Shown: positions 7,263 through 14,909 of the stretch, in pieces | How the letters are laid out: each line of letters opens with the position of its first letter | Position numbering within the stretch: the first letter of the stretch is position 1 | Assembly (NCBI GenBank): GCA_964525815.1 | Contig: CAZGJQ010000028.1 | Location: 1 to 20,941, forward strand | Direction of reading: 5' to 3' | Source of the DNA: UBA1049 sp964525815 | GTDB lineage: Bacteria; Bacillota; Clostridia; Oscillospirales; CAG-382 | DNA length: 20,941 nucleotides | Made by a program: the position numbers and the translations under genes | The notes under the pieces: model-generated | What the model saw: only the letters and a program-made list of their open reading frames with translations | The model's database searches: none | What the model was told of the DNA's origin: nothing

Positions 7263-8033
7263 CTATAAAATCCCGGCGGCGCTGTCCTTATCCGCATAAA
7301 GCACCGCTTTTTTATGCCTGCGGAGAGCGGTTGCGGGGCAGGAAGCGCTTACCGGCCCGTTTACGGTCGCCTTTACCGCATTTGCTTTAGTCTTTGCCGG
7401 AACCACGCAAAAAATGTATTCCGGAGCTAACAATGCGGGTATTGTAAGGGTCAGTGCATATTTCGGAACATCCTCAAGCCTTGCGAAGCATCCGTCATTG
7501 ACCTGCTGCATACGGCAAACCTCGTCCAAGGATACTACCTTAACCGTCTCAGGGTCGTCAAAGTCCGCCACATGCGGATCGTTAAAGGCTATATGTCCGT
7601 TTTCTCCGATTCCCATGCAGACTATGTCGCAGGGTTTTTGACGTAACAGCTCGGAATAACGCTCGCATTCCGCATTTGCATCAATGGCTGAGGAATCTAT
7701 TAGGTTGACTGTTTTAAAAGGAGCCTTGTCAAACAGCGCTCTTTTAAGGAAATTTCCGAAGCCCTGCGGTGCGTCCGAAGGCAAGCCTATGTACTCGTCC
7801 ATATGGAAGGCGTTTATTCGTGAGAAATCAACCTCCTTATCCGCCAGCAGTGCGGTAAGGAACTCGTTCTGTGAGGGAGCGGCGGCAAAGATTATATTTA
7901 TTTCGTCTTTTTCCGCAAGCAGCCGTTTAATGGTCTTTGCCGCTTCGGCTGCCGCAGCCCTTCCCATTTCCTCCCTGTTTTCGTAGACCTTATAGATAAG
8001 CAGGTCGCTCTTTCCGGTTTTTATAATGCTCAT
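7263..8033 (-). CDS. nagB: Glucosamine-6-phosphate deaminase family protein (NagB-like, variant active site)
   Basis: Converts glucosamine-6-phosphate to fructose-6-phosphate and ammonia, following NagA; cytosolic. The protein has 256 residues. The conserved AFHMDEYIGL is at 75-84, with Asp79 matching E. coli Asp72, and GIGENGHIAFNDP is at 141-153. In E. coli the latter motif is GVGNDGHIAFNEP with catalytic Asp141, His143 and Glu148. Here these are Asn145, His147 and Asp152, so only the His is unchanged. I believe this variant occurs in other NagB-like proteins of Firmicutes and Bacteroidetes, so activity is possible, but a different amino-sugar phosphate isomerase is not excluded. The gene lies 20 bases after nagA, with AAGGA before its ATG, which supports the amino-sugar role. 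Confidence 0.85.
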   Translation of the reverse strand: MSIIKTGKSDLLIYKVYENREEMGRAAAAEAAKTIKRLLAEKDEINIIFAAAPSQNEFLTALLADKEVDFSRINAFHMDEYIGLPSDAPQGFGNFLKRALFDKAPFKTVNLIDSSAIDANAECERYSELLRQKPCDIVCMGIGENGHIAFNDPHVADFDDPETVKVVSLDEVCRMQQVNDGCFARLEDVPKYALTLTIPALLAPEYIFCVVPAKTKANAVKATVNGPVSASCPATALRRHKKAVLYADKDSAAGIL

Positions 8034-8053
8034 TTATCCATTCCTTTTCTGTG

Positions 8054-9244
8054 TTACTTTTTGTATATTACTCTACCGTTTGAGACAGTCATCAGTATAC
8101 AAACATTATCGCCGAAAACGGTAAAATCCGCGTCGAATCCTGCGGCGATAGCTCCCTTGCTCCTTAAGCCGACCATACGAGCCGGAGTCATGGTTATCAT
8201 CCTCACTGCGTCGCAAAGGTCTGCCGAAGCCATACTCAGCATATTGCGTACAAGTCTGTCAGTGGTGGCAACACTGCCTCCGAACGCCTTGCGGTCCTCC
8301 AATTTCGCAACTCCGTCCTCAATGTAGACGGTAATACCGTTTTTCAATGAACCAAGAACGGTCTCGCCCTCGGTTTGTCCCGCCCCCCGCATTGCATCGG
8401 TAACCAGCGCAACCCTGCCCGCTCTTTTGGTTCTGTAAATATGCTTAAGCAGGGAGGGAGGCAGATGGCAGCCGTCCGCTATGATTTCCACATCAAAGTC
8501 CTCCAGCATATAGCCGCTTTCTATAAGCCCGGGAAAGCGCAGCCCATCTTTGCGCACAAGCCCGCTCATCCCGCTGTAAAAGTGGGTCAGCAGCGTGCAT
8601 CCGTTTTCATAGGCCTCCAGCGCTTGCTCGTATAAAGCGTCCGAATGTCCTATCGAAGCTAATATTCCTCTCTTTTTCAGCTCCGCTCCGAGCTGCATGG
8701 CGCCCTCAAGCTCGGCTGCGACTGACCAGCGCAGGATTTTGCCCTTCCCCGCATCAAGTATTTTTTCGTAATGCTCTTTTACGGGTAGTTTTAGGTAGTT
8801 CTCGTCCTGTGCGCCCTTTTGCTCCTTAGCAAAATACGGTCCTTCAAGATGAAGCCCGGCAAGGTATGCGCCGTCGTTTTCGGTGCTTTTTGCTTTTTCA
8901 AACACATCAAAAACTTCAAAAAGCTCCTCGTCCGGACAGGTAAGCGTGGTGGGAAGCAATGTTGCCGTACCGTGAGCGGCATGCAGCCTTGCGGCTCCTA
9001 AAAAAGCGTCAACCGTTCCGTCCATAAAATCATGACCGCCGCCACCGTGAACATGTATATCTATGAAGCCGGGTGCAATGAAGCTGCCCGAGCAATCGTA
9101 AACAGTATAGCTACCGTCATCCTTTTTCTGCACACCGACATAAATGATTTGGCTACCGTTTTTATCCGAACGGTAGGTAATCTCCCCGTCATAAATGATA
9201 CGCAGCGGTGTAATAATATTCCCTTTAATTTTATACAATGACAT
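8054..9244 (-). CDS. nagA: N-acetylglucosamine-6-phosphate deacetylase
   Basis: Deacetylates N-acetylglucosamine-6-phosphate to glucosamine-6-phosphate in amino-sugar or cell-wall recycling. A 396-residue amidohydrolase with the metal motif IDIHVHGGGGHDF (His64, His66), LHLEGPYF with metal ligand Glu134, IGHSDA with His200, THFYSGMSGL with His221, ADGCHLPP with His260, and catalytic Asp283 in VTDAMRGAG. THFYSGMS differs from the usual THLFNAM, but the metal-binding His is kept. The ATG at 9244 has AGGAG 6 bases upstream (GTCTTT spacer). The gene sits 8 bases after ispF and is followed by nagB, giving the two catabolic steps in order. No GlcNAc transporter or NagR-type regulator lies in the window. 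Identity is secure. Confidence 0.94.
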   Translation of the reverse strand: MSLYKIKGNIITPLRIIYDGEITYRSDKNGSQIIYVGVQKKDDGSYTVYDCSGSFIAPGFIDIHVHGGGGHDFMDGTVDAFLGAARLHAAHGTATLLPTTLTCPDEELFEVFDVFEKAKSTENDGAYLAGLHLEGPYFAKEQKGAQDENYLKLPVKEHYEKILDAGKGKILRWSVAAELEGAMQLGAELKKRGILASIGHSDALYEQALEAYENGCTLLTHFYSGMSGLVRKDGLRFPGLIESGYMLEDFDVEIIADGCHLPPSLLKHIYRTKRAGRVALVTDAMRGAGQTEGETVLGSLKNGITVYIEDGVAKLEDRKAFGGSVATTDRLVRNMLSMASADLCDAVRMITMTPARMVGLRSKGAIAAGFDADFTVFGDNVCILMTVSNGRVIYKK

Positions 9245-9252
9245 AAAGACTC

Positions 9253-9738
9253 CTATTTATGTATGAGTGCGACAGCATGTGCTGCTATGCCCTCTTCGTT
9301 TCCGGTGAACCCCATTTTTTCTTCGGTGGTAGCTTTTATATTTATTTTTCCGACATCTAAATCAAGAGTGTCGGCAATTTTTTTTGTCATATCGGGAATA
9401 TATGGAGAAAGCCTTGGGCTCTGCGCTACTACTGTTGCATCGATATTACCTATCTGCCAATTGTTTTGCAACAAGAGATGATTTACCTTTTTAAGCAATA
9501 TTATTGACGATATGTTCTTGTAGCTCTCGTCCGTATCCGAAAAGTGAAAGCCTAAGTCCCGCATTGCCGCCGCTCCCAAAAGAGCATCGCAGATTGCATG
9601 CAGCAGGACATCCGCATCCGAATGACCGTCAAGACCGGTCCTGTGAGGTATCTCCACTCCTCCTATTATAAGCTTCCTGTTTTCAACGAGGCGGTGTACA
9701 TCATAGCCCTGTCCGATTCTCATATCGTTCTTTATCAT
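9253..9738 (-). CDS. ispF: 2-C-methyl-D-erythritol 2,4-cyclodiphosphate synthase
   Basis: Fifth step of the MEP isoprenoid pathway: cyclises CDP-ME 2-phosphate to MEcPP with loss of CMP. It has 161 residues, the normal size. Metal ligands Asp13 and His15 are in GQGYDVHRL, and His47 follows DGHSDADVLLHAICDALLGA (38-57). GFHFSDTD is at 63-70 and the CMP-binding segment is TTEEKMGFTGNEEGIAAHA. The ATG at 9738 overlaps the ispD stop by 4 bases and has a strong GGGGGGAG site. The overlap implies coupled translation with ispD, which supplies the substrate two steps earlier; ispE is not in the window. Confidence 0.97.
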   Translation of the reverse strand: MIKNDMRIGQGYDVHRLVENRKLIIGGVEIPHRTGLDGHSDADVLLHAICDALLGAAAMRDLGFHFSDTDESYKNISSIILLKKVNHLLLQNNWQIGNIDATVVAQSPRLSPYIPDMTKKIADTLDLDVGKINIKATTEEKMGFTGNEEGIAAHAVALIHK

Positions 9739-10430
9739 AGCTCCCCCCTGCTCTTCAGAAAGAGTATCGACTTTGCAATCTTTATATCCTCCGGTGTGGT
9801 CAGCTTTATGTTTGTTTCGGGCGTATTCACATAAGCAACCGAAAACCCGGCGTTCTCAGCCAGAGCAGTCTCGTCGGTGTTCGTTGCTTTTTGCTTTTGA
9901 GCAAGCATAAAGGACACGGAATAAACGCTTTTTTTAAATGCCTGCGGTGTTTGTATCGAGAGCAGGAATTTCCGTTCAGGGGTATAAACGGTATTTGCAT
10001 TGGGATTTACATATTTTATTGTATCCTTAACAGGATGGGAGGCTGTCGCAGCGCCGCTTTCCTTAGCTGCATTTACAACCTCATTTATAATATCCGCTGT
10101 TACAAAGGGGCGTGCGCAATCGTGTATGCAAACTATCCCCTCGCCCTTTTTACTCTGGGAAACTCCGTTGTAAACGGATATGGTGCGTGTTCTTCCGCCC
10201 TCGGCAAATATAATCGGTTTTGATGCATTTGCGGGAATATAGGGTAAAAAAGCCGAATTGTCGGCGCAGACGATGATTATCTCATCAACGCAGGACTGCA
10301 AAAAAGCGTCCAGAACATATTCAAGCACTGTTCTATCACCCAGCTTTATAAACGGCTTAGCAACCCTCCCCATACGGGTTCCGCTGCCCGCCGCCACAAT
10401 TATTCCGCTTACAAATACATCATCCGTCAT
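9735..10430 (-). CDS. ispD: 2-C-methyl-D-erythritol 4-phosphate cytidylyltransferase
   Basis: Third step of the MEP pathway: joins CTP and MEP to give CDP-ME. A 231-residue nucleotidyltransferase with VAAGSGTRMG at 12-21 and Lys25 following (in place of the usual PKQ it reads AKPF), CIHDCARPFV at 101-110, QTPQAFK, TDETAL and NIKLTTPEDI near the C-terminus. Its ATG lies 11 bases inside the end of the oxidoreductase gamma-subunit gene and has no strong ribosome binding site of its own, so translation is probably coupled. A 4-base overlap links it to ispF. Well supported. Confidence 0.96.
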   Translation of the reverse strand: MTDDVFVSGIIVAAGSGTRMGRVAKPFIKLGDRTVLEYVLDAFLQSCVDEIIIVCADNSAFLPYIPANASKPIIFAEGGRTRTISVYNGVSQSKKGEGIVCIHDCARPFVTADIINEVVNAAKESGAATASHPVKDTIKYVNPNANTVYTPERKFLLSIQTPQAFKKSVYSVSFMLAQKQKATNTDETALAENAGFSVAYVNTPETNIKLTTPEDIKIAKSILFLKSRGEL

Positions 10431-10950
10431 ACTCGTAACCGATTTTTAGTGCCTTCTGATTCAGCTCACCGAGCTGCGGCTTTGACTTGGCGGCATCCTT
10501 AAGACATTGTCCAAAAAACTCGTATTCAAACAGGCTGTATGTTTTAAGCAGCTGACCGAGCATTATAACGTTAGCTAGTCCCTTAAGGTTGTTCTCGTCC
10601 GCTAGACGGGTAGCCGGAATATAGCTTGCCGTAACGTCGTTTCGCGCAGTTTTTTCGTTAATAAGCGAGCTGTCAAGAATCATTATTCCGCCGCTTACCA
10701 CCTTATCCTCAAACTTTTTGAAGGAGGGCAGGTTCATTGCGATAAGTATTTCGGGGCTGGTAACCAGCGGGCTGCCTATGGGAGCATCGTCGATATTTAC
10801 CGAGCAGTTGGCGGTTCCGCCTCGCATCTCCGGCCCGTAGGAGGGAAGCCAGCTCACCTGCTTACCCGCCTTCATTCCGGCGAGAGCAAGCTGCTTACCC
10901 GCAAAAAGTATGCCTTGTCCGCCGAACCCGGCCAACAGAATGCTGCTCAT
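10420..10950 (-). CDS. 2-oxoacid:ferredoxin oxidoreductase, gamma subunit (KorC/VorA type)
   Basis: A 176-residue subunit of the multi-subunit ferredoxin-dependent 2-oxoacid oxidoreductase, corresponding to the domain that helps bind CoA. It starts SSILLAGFGGQGILFAGKQLA, the family's glycine-rich opening, and continues with SWLPSYGPEMRGGTANCSV (33-51), then LIAMNLPSF. The ATG at 10950 is chosen because AAAGGAGG lies 7 bases upstream and the ATGA overlaps the beta-subunit stop; an upstream alternative at 11025 would read deep into the beta gene. Its 3' end overlaps ispD by 11 bases. Together with the three preceding genes it forms a complete delta-alpha-beta-gamma enzyme. Confidence 0.93.
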   Translation of the reverse strand: MSSILLAGFGGQGILFAGKQLALAGMKAGKQVSWLPSYGPEMRGGTANCSVNIDDAPIGSPLVTSPEILIAMNLPSFKKFEDKVVSGGIMILDSSLINEKTARNDVTASYIPATRLADENNLKGLANVIMLGQLLKTYSLFEYEFFGQCLKDAAKSKPQLGELNQKALKIGYEYDG

Positions 10951-11699
10951 ATATTGTCCTCCTTTACGGTTACATCCTTGTAAACGCCCAACGGATAATA
11001 GGGCATCATGTTGTCCCGCACCCAATCAAGCGACTTAAGAGGGGATAAGCCCCAGTTTGTAGGACAGGTGGAAAGCACCTCCACTATTGAAAGACCGAGC
11101 TTTTTATTCTGCACCTCAAACGCTTTTTTTATCGCTTTTTTTGCGGAGCGCACATTCTTGACATTGTCTACCGAAACCCGCTCCGCATAAGCCACTCCGT
11201 CAAGGGTGGACAGCAGCTCACAGACCTTTATAGGGCTGCCCTGAACATTATGAGTTCTTCCGTACGGAGAGGTTGAGGTAACCTGACCGATAAGCGTGGT
11301 AGGAGCCATCTGACCGCCCGTCATTCCGTATATAGCGTTGTTTACAAATATTATTGTTATATTCTCGCCTCTTGCTCCGACATGCACGGTCTCGGCCGTT
11401 CCGATTGCGGCAAGGTCGCCGTCCCCCTGATAGGTAAACACCGTTTTGGTGGGGTCTGCACGCTTAACCCCGGTTGCTACAGCGGGTGCCCTGCCGTGAG
11501 GGGCTTCAATCATGTCACAGTTAAAATAATTATATGCAAAAACCGAACAGCCTACCGGAGCGATACCTATTGTATCTCCCTCAAGACCCAAATCGTCCAG
11601 AGCCTCCGCCACAAGACGGTGTATAATACCGTGCGTACAGCCGGGGCAGTAGTGAAAGGGCGTATCGGTCAATGCGTGCGGTTTCTCAAACACTGTCAT
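10947..11699 (-). CDS. 2-oxoacid:ferredoxin oxidoreductase, beta subunit, TPP-binding (KorB type)
   Basis: A 250-residue thiamine-diphosphate-binding subunit. The TPP motif begins at QGDGDLAAIGTAE (91-103) and ends with VNNAIYGMTGGQ (119-130). The N-terminal segment HYCPGCTHG (16-24) and VGCSVF (49-54) are typical of the KorB/VorC group. The enzyme decarboxylates a 2-oxoacid, passes electrons to ferredoxin and makes the acyl-CoA. The start at 11699 overlaps the alpha-subunit stop (TAATG), with GGAGGT 9 bases upstream. The beta stop overlaps the gamma start by 4 bases. Whether the substrate is 2-oxoglutarate, branched-chain 2-oxoacids or another cannot be decided from sequence by eye. Confidence 0.94.
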   Translation of the reverse strand: MTVFEKPHALTDTPFHYCPGCTHGIIHRLVAEALDDLGLEGDTIGIAPVGCSVFAYNYFNCDMIEAPHGRAPAVATGVKRADPTKTVFTYQGDGDLAAIGTAETVHVGARGENITIIFVNNAIYGMTGGQMAPTTLIGQVTSTSPYGRTHNVQGSPIKVCELLSTLDGVAYAERVSVDNVKNVRSAKKAIKKAFEVQNKKLGLSIVEVLSTCPTNWGLSPLKSLDWVRDNMMPYYPLGVYKDVTVKEDNI

Positions 11700-12769
11700 T
11701 ATTCCGCACCTCCCATATATTTTTCTATGCTCTCCAGTATCTCGTCGGGAGTGGGAATAACTCCGCCCGTTCTTCCGAAGAAATGCACATCCTTTTTGCA
11801 GCTTATGGCTATCTTTACATCGTTGACCATCTGTCCCATATTCATTTCCACGGACAGGAAGCGTCTGACGCTTTTTTTGCTCGCCAGCCTATCGAGCTGC
11901 TTTTTTGGGAAGGGGAACAGGGTAACAGGTCTGAACAGTCCCGCCTTTATCCCTTTTTCACGGGCAAGCATGACCGCTGTTTTTGTTATCCGAGCGGCAA
12001 TTCCGTAGGAAACCAAAATAATTTCGGCATCCTCGGTCATATACTCCTCAAACTTAACTTCCTTTTCCTCGATTTCCTTGTATCTTTCGAATCGCTCAAG
12101 CACTGTTCTCTCCAGATCCTCGGGCTGAATATAAAGGGAGTTAACTATGTTATGCGGTCTTTTCCCACCGTGTCCGGTGCATGCCCAGTCCTTCTCGGGT
12201 AGCTCCCGTTCTTGCTTCGCCTCAAAATCCACCGGCTCCATCATTTGTCCGAGAGCGCCGTCTGTTAAAAGCATTACCGGCATGCGGTAAGCATCCGCAA
12301 GGTCAAACGCTTCTCTCGTAAGGGTGGCGATTTCCTGAACCGAAGCCGGAGCAAGCACGATTATGTGCATATCACCATGCCCGAGTGCCTTGGTTGCCTG
12401 ATTATAATCACTCTGCGCAGGTTGAATGCCGCCTAAGCCGGGTCCGCCTCTTTGAACATTTACTATAACGCAGGGCAGATCGCTGCCGACAATATATGAT
12501 ATGCCCTCGCCCTTTAGACTTATTCCGGGGCTGGAGGAGGAGGTTATGACCCTTGCACCCGCAGCGGCGGCTCCCAACACCATATTTATGGCGGCAACCT
12601 CGCTCTCCGCCTGTAGCGAAAGCCCTCCGATCTTAGGCATATTCTTCGCCAAGTATTCACTCACCTCGGTTTGAGGTGTTATGGGATATCCGAAGAAGAG
12701 CCTGCAGCCCGAACGTATTGCGGCTTCGGCTACAGCCTCGTTACCCTTCATTAAAAGTTTTTCAGCCAT
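11699..12769 (-). CDS. 2-oxoacid:ferredoxin oxidoreductase, alpha subunit (KorA/VorB type)
   Basis: A 356-residue subunit carrying the pyrimidine-binding transketolase domain and domain II. It starts MAEKLLMKGNEAVAEAA and has GYPITPQTEVSEYL at 27-40, SSSSPGISLKGEG near 100, and a VNVQRGGPGLGG segment near 112-123, all characteristic of the KorA/VorB group. C-terminal motifs include LVSYGIAAR and VEMNMGQM. The ATG at 12769 is chosen; a TTG at 12790 would lengthen the overlap with the ferredoxin gene without a better site. As chosen it overlaps the ferredoxin stop by 8 bases. The size and motif set resemble proteins often annotated as 3-methyl-2-oxobutanoate dehydrogenase VorB, but 2-oxoglutarate is equally possible. 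Confidence 0.94.
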   Translation of the reverse strand: MAEKLLMKGNEAVAEAAIRSGCRLFFGYPITPQTEVSEYLAKNMPKIGGLSLQAESEVAAINMVLGAAAAGARVITSSSSPGISLKGEGISYIVGSDLPCVIVNVQRGGPGLGGIQPAQSDYNQATKALGHGDMHIIVLAPASVQEIATLTREAFDLADAYRMPVMLLTDGALGQMMEPVDFEAKQERELPEKDWACTGHGGKRPHNIVNSLYIQPEDLERTVLERFERYKEIEEKEVKFEEYMTEDAEIILVSYGIAARITKTAVMLAREKGIKAGLFRPVTLFPFPKKQLDRLASKKSVRRFLSVEMNMGQMVNDVKIAISCKKDVHFFGRTGGVIPTPDEILESIEKYMGGAE

Positions 12770-12986
12770 TCTTTTTGTTACCTTTCTCAACTGTGATTAC
12801 CAGATCGGGGCACATTGTGGCACACATTGCGCAGCCAATGCATTTTTCCATATCAATAACGCAGGCGGGATGGTATCCCTTGGCGTTTATTCGCTTTTCG
12901 TCAAGCAGGACGATTTTTTTAGGACAGGCGATAACACAAAGCCCGCAGCCCTTACACAAATCGGATTTGAATGTTACTTTGTTCAT
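12762..12986 (-). CDS. 2-oxoacid:ferredoxin oxidoreductase, delta subunit: 2[4Fe-4S] ferredoxin
   Basis: A 74-residue ferredoxin-type protein with two complete [4Fe-4S] motifs: CKGCGLCVIACP (residues 10-21) and CIGCAMCATMCP (49-60). The roughly 30-residue insert between the motifs is usual for Kor/Vor delta subunits. It passes electrons from the TPP site of the complex to soluble ferredoxin. The ATG at 12986 has AAAGGA upstream. It lies 29 bases after the ParA-like gene and overlaps the alpha-subunit gene by 8 bases, so it is the first subunit made. Confidence 0.93.
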   Translation of the reverse strand: MNKVTFKSDLCKGCGLCVIACPKKIVLLDEKRINAKGYHPACVIDMEKCIGCAMCATMCPDLVITVEKGNKKNG

Positions 12987-13015
12987 TTGCTTTTTCCTTT
13001 ATGTAATTGGATTTT

Positions 13016-13666
13016 TTAAAATAGAAATCTTGTTTTATTTTTTATTGGGGTTACTCCGTCAAGTCCCAATATATTAATCGCTGTGGTTGCCAAGAGTGGC
13101 AGGTCGCTTAATTCGGACAGTCTTTTCGCCTTCGGAAAAGAAGCACGCACCAGCTCGGCGGTGGTCTCCGTGCCGAGGTTGGAGTTGTTTATAACACCGG
13201 AAAAGGACAGGCGGGAGGTATGCTCTATATGCCTGAGTAACGCCAGCGCTTGCTCGGGAGAGGAGGTCATGGGACGGTAGCAGTTATAAACATAGTACAT
13301 GGAATAACCGCTTTTCTCGTACTTTTCCGCATCTACAGAAAGGACAATCGCACCTTCTGGGTCTCCTCCCACATCAACGACGGCAATGTCATCGGAGGAA
13401 AAAATGGAGCAGTACTCCTTTGGAAGGGAGGGAATCTCGACATTGGTGTTGGCAAACTCGGGAACAAAGGCTCTTATACCCAGTGCCGTCAATTCCTTAA
13501 CGTTATCTGCGCTGCGAAAATAGGGATTGACAATATCCAGGTCGGTAACGCTTACATTTTTGCCGCTTTGGGCAATAAACTCGGCAAGGTTAACCGCTAT
13601 ATTAGTCTTGCCGCTTCCAAAACCTCCGGCTATAATAATTATCCTGTTTTTTATCAGATTATCCAC
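13016..13666 (-). CDS. ParA/MinD/CooC-like P-loop ATPase adjacent to oxidoreductase genes
   Basis: A 216-residue SIMIBI-class ATPase. The P-loop GGFGSGKTNIAVNLA is at 14-28 (Lys20, Thr21), followed by VTDLDIVNPYFRS (40-52) and the Walker-B-like VVDVGGDPEGA. The deviant second Lys of MinD (KGGxGKT) is absent: the loop has Phe-Gly-Ser, so it is not a standard MinD/ParA. The GTG at 13666 directly abuts the TAG of the U32 gene and has GAGG 7 bases upstream. It stands immediately before the 2-oxoacid oxidoreductase genes. A cluster-loading, maturation or regulatory role for that enzyme is only an inference from position; function unknown. Confidence 0.8.
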   Translation of the reverse strand: MDNLIKNRIIIIAGGFGSGKTNIAVNLAEFIAQSGKNVSVTDLDIVNPYFRSADNVKELTALGIRAFVPEFANTNVEIPSLPKEYCSIFSSDDIAVVDVGGDPEGAIVLSVDAEKYEKSGYSMYYVYNCYRPMTSSPEQALALLRHIEHTSRLSFSGVINNSNLGTETTAELVRASFPKAKRLSELSDLPLLATTAINILGLDGVTPIKNKTRFLF

Positions 13667-14884
13667 CTATACGCCTCTTATAATATCTCCGCTCTTTGCG
13701 GAATCTATTTCCAAAAAGAACTCCATTTTTGCATGAGGAGCCGATTCTATCGGATTCATATCTATGTCATACATATTGCCTATCACAATATCCCTTCCGG
13801 TACTGCCGGGGGACAATATGTTCGCTCCGTCTCCGACCGAGAGCTTGTTCCGCTGTATGCATTTTGCCAGTTTCTTGCTCTCGTCAAACTCGCTTACCGT
13901 GCATAAAAAAGCCTTTTCCTTAATATACTCGTTGCTTTTTACAACATTGGCGTTTTCACTTGGGGAGGAGAAGAAATAGCCGGTATCAAATTCCCTGTGG
14001 CTGACACTCTCCACCTCTTTTTTATATTCGTTGTTGAAGGAATAGCTCTTTGGATCAGTAATGTAATCCCGGAGTGCCATTCTGTAGGCATTGGTTGTTG
14101 CCGCAGTATAATATGCGCTTTTTACCCTTCCTTCAATCTTGAGGCTGTCTACTCCGGCATCCACAAGCTCGGGTATATGCTCTATCATACACAAATCCCT
14201 TGAGGAAAACAAATAGGTTCCCTCCGGGTACTGCTCCGCTACGATCACATCGTCACTGCGCTTCTCCTCATGCAGAAAGTACCTCCAGCGGCAGGACTGG
14301 GCACAGGCACCGCCGTTCGCATCACGGTTTACATAATAATTAGAAAGCAGGCACCTTCCGGAATAGGAAATACACATAGCACCGTGTACAAAGCATTCAA
14401 GCTCAAGCTCGGAAGGGGTATTGCGACGGATCTCCTTTATGTCGCTCATGGATAACTCCCTTGCAAGCACAATCCGCTTGACACCGTTGTTATACCAGAA
14501 GCGGCAGGCTGCCGAATTCAAGGTGTTCGCCTGAGTTGACAGGTGTATTACGGGGTTTACGATATGCTCCTTTACCAGCTCAATAACACCGGGGTCGGAA
14601 ACAATATAAGCGTCCGGCTTCAGCTCGTTTGCATGCCTCAAATATTCGCGGAGCAGGGTCAGCTCGGTGTCCTTGGGCATGGTGTTGAGCGTAAGATAAA
14701 CCCTTGCGCTGTGCGAATGTGCATATTCTATGCCCTGACCGAGCTGCTCCGGTGAGAAATTGTCCGCAGCCGTACGCATTCCGAAGCGGTCAAACGCACA
14801 ATAAACGGCATCGGCGCCATAATTCACAGCATATATTAATTTCTCAAGGTTGCCGGCCGGGGACAGAATCTCGGGTGTTTTCAA
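13667..14884 (-). CDS. Peptidase U32 family protein (TrhP/RlhA-type, tRNA hydroxylation candidate)
   Basis: A U32-family protein of 405 residues with start TTG 14884, which puts the family's opening motif (KTPEILSPAGNLEKL) right at the N-terminus; GGAG lies 10 bases upstream. An alternative TTG at 14935 would add 17 residues and overlap mltG by 26 bases. Core motifs: GADAVYCAF (23-31), LSTQAN (115-120), VLARELSMSDI (139-149), ECFVHGAMC, and cysteines 171, 178, 194 and 198 spaced like the Fe-S ligands of TrhP and RlhA; SLKIEGRVKSAYYTA follows. Family members hydroxylate U34 of tRNA (TrhP, with prephenate) or 23S rRNA (RlhA) despite the peptidase name. Linkage to mltG resembles Bacillus yrrL-yrrN-yrrO. 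The biochemical role here is inferred from those relatives. Confidence 0.88.
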   Translation of the reverse strand: MKTPEILSPAGNLEKLIYAVNYGADAVYCAFDRFGMRTAADNFSPEQLGQGIEYAHSHSARVYLTLNTMPKDTELTLLREYLRHANELKPDAYIVSDPGVIELVKEHIVNPVIHLSTQANTLNSAACRFWYNNGVKRIVLARELSMSDIKEIRRNTPSELELECFVHGAMCISYSGRCLLSNYYVNRDANGGACAQSCRWRYFLHEEKRSDDVIVAEQYPEGTYLFSSRDLCMIEHIPELVDAGVDSLKIEGRVKSAYYTAATTNAYRMALRDYITDPKSYSFNNEYKKEVESVSHREFDTGYFFSSPSENANVVKSNEYIKEKAFLCTVSEFDESKKLAKCIQRNKLSVGDGANILSPGSTGRDIVIGNMYDIDMNPIESAPHAKMEFFLEIDSAKSGDIIRGV

Positions 14885-14909
14885 ATAAGCTAAACTCCGT
14901 TTCCTATAA

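Noticed and set aside
10951..11025. Upstream start extending the gamma subunit by 25 residues
   Set aside because: Would lie inside the beta-subunit gene; the ATG at 10950 has AAAGGAGG and begins at the family's normal N-terminus.
11382..12202. Two open + strand frames of 176-208 codons
   Set aside because: Antisense to the alpha and beta oxidoreductase genes and overlapping one another; no ribosome binding site.
13250..13906. Open + strand frame of 218 codons
   Set aside because: Antisense to the ParA-like and U32 genes, both with strong motifs; no supporting signal.
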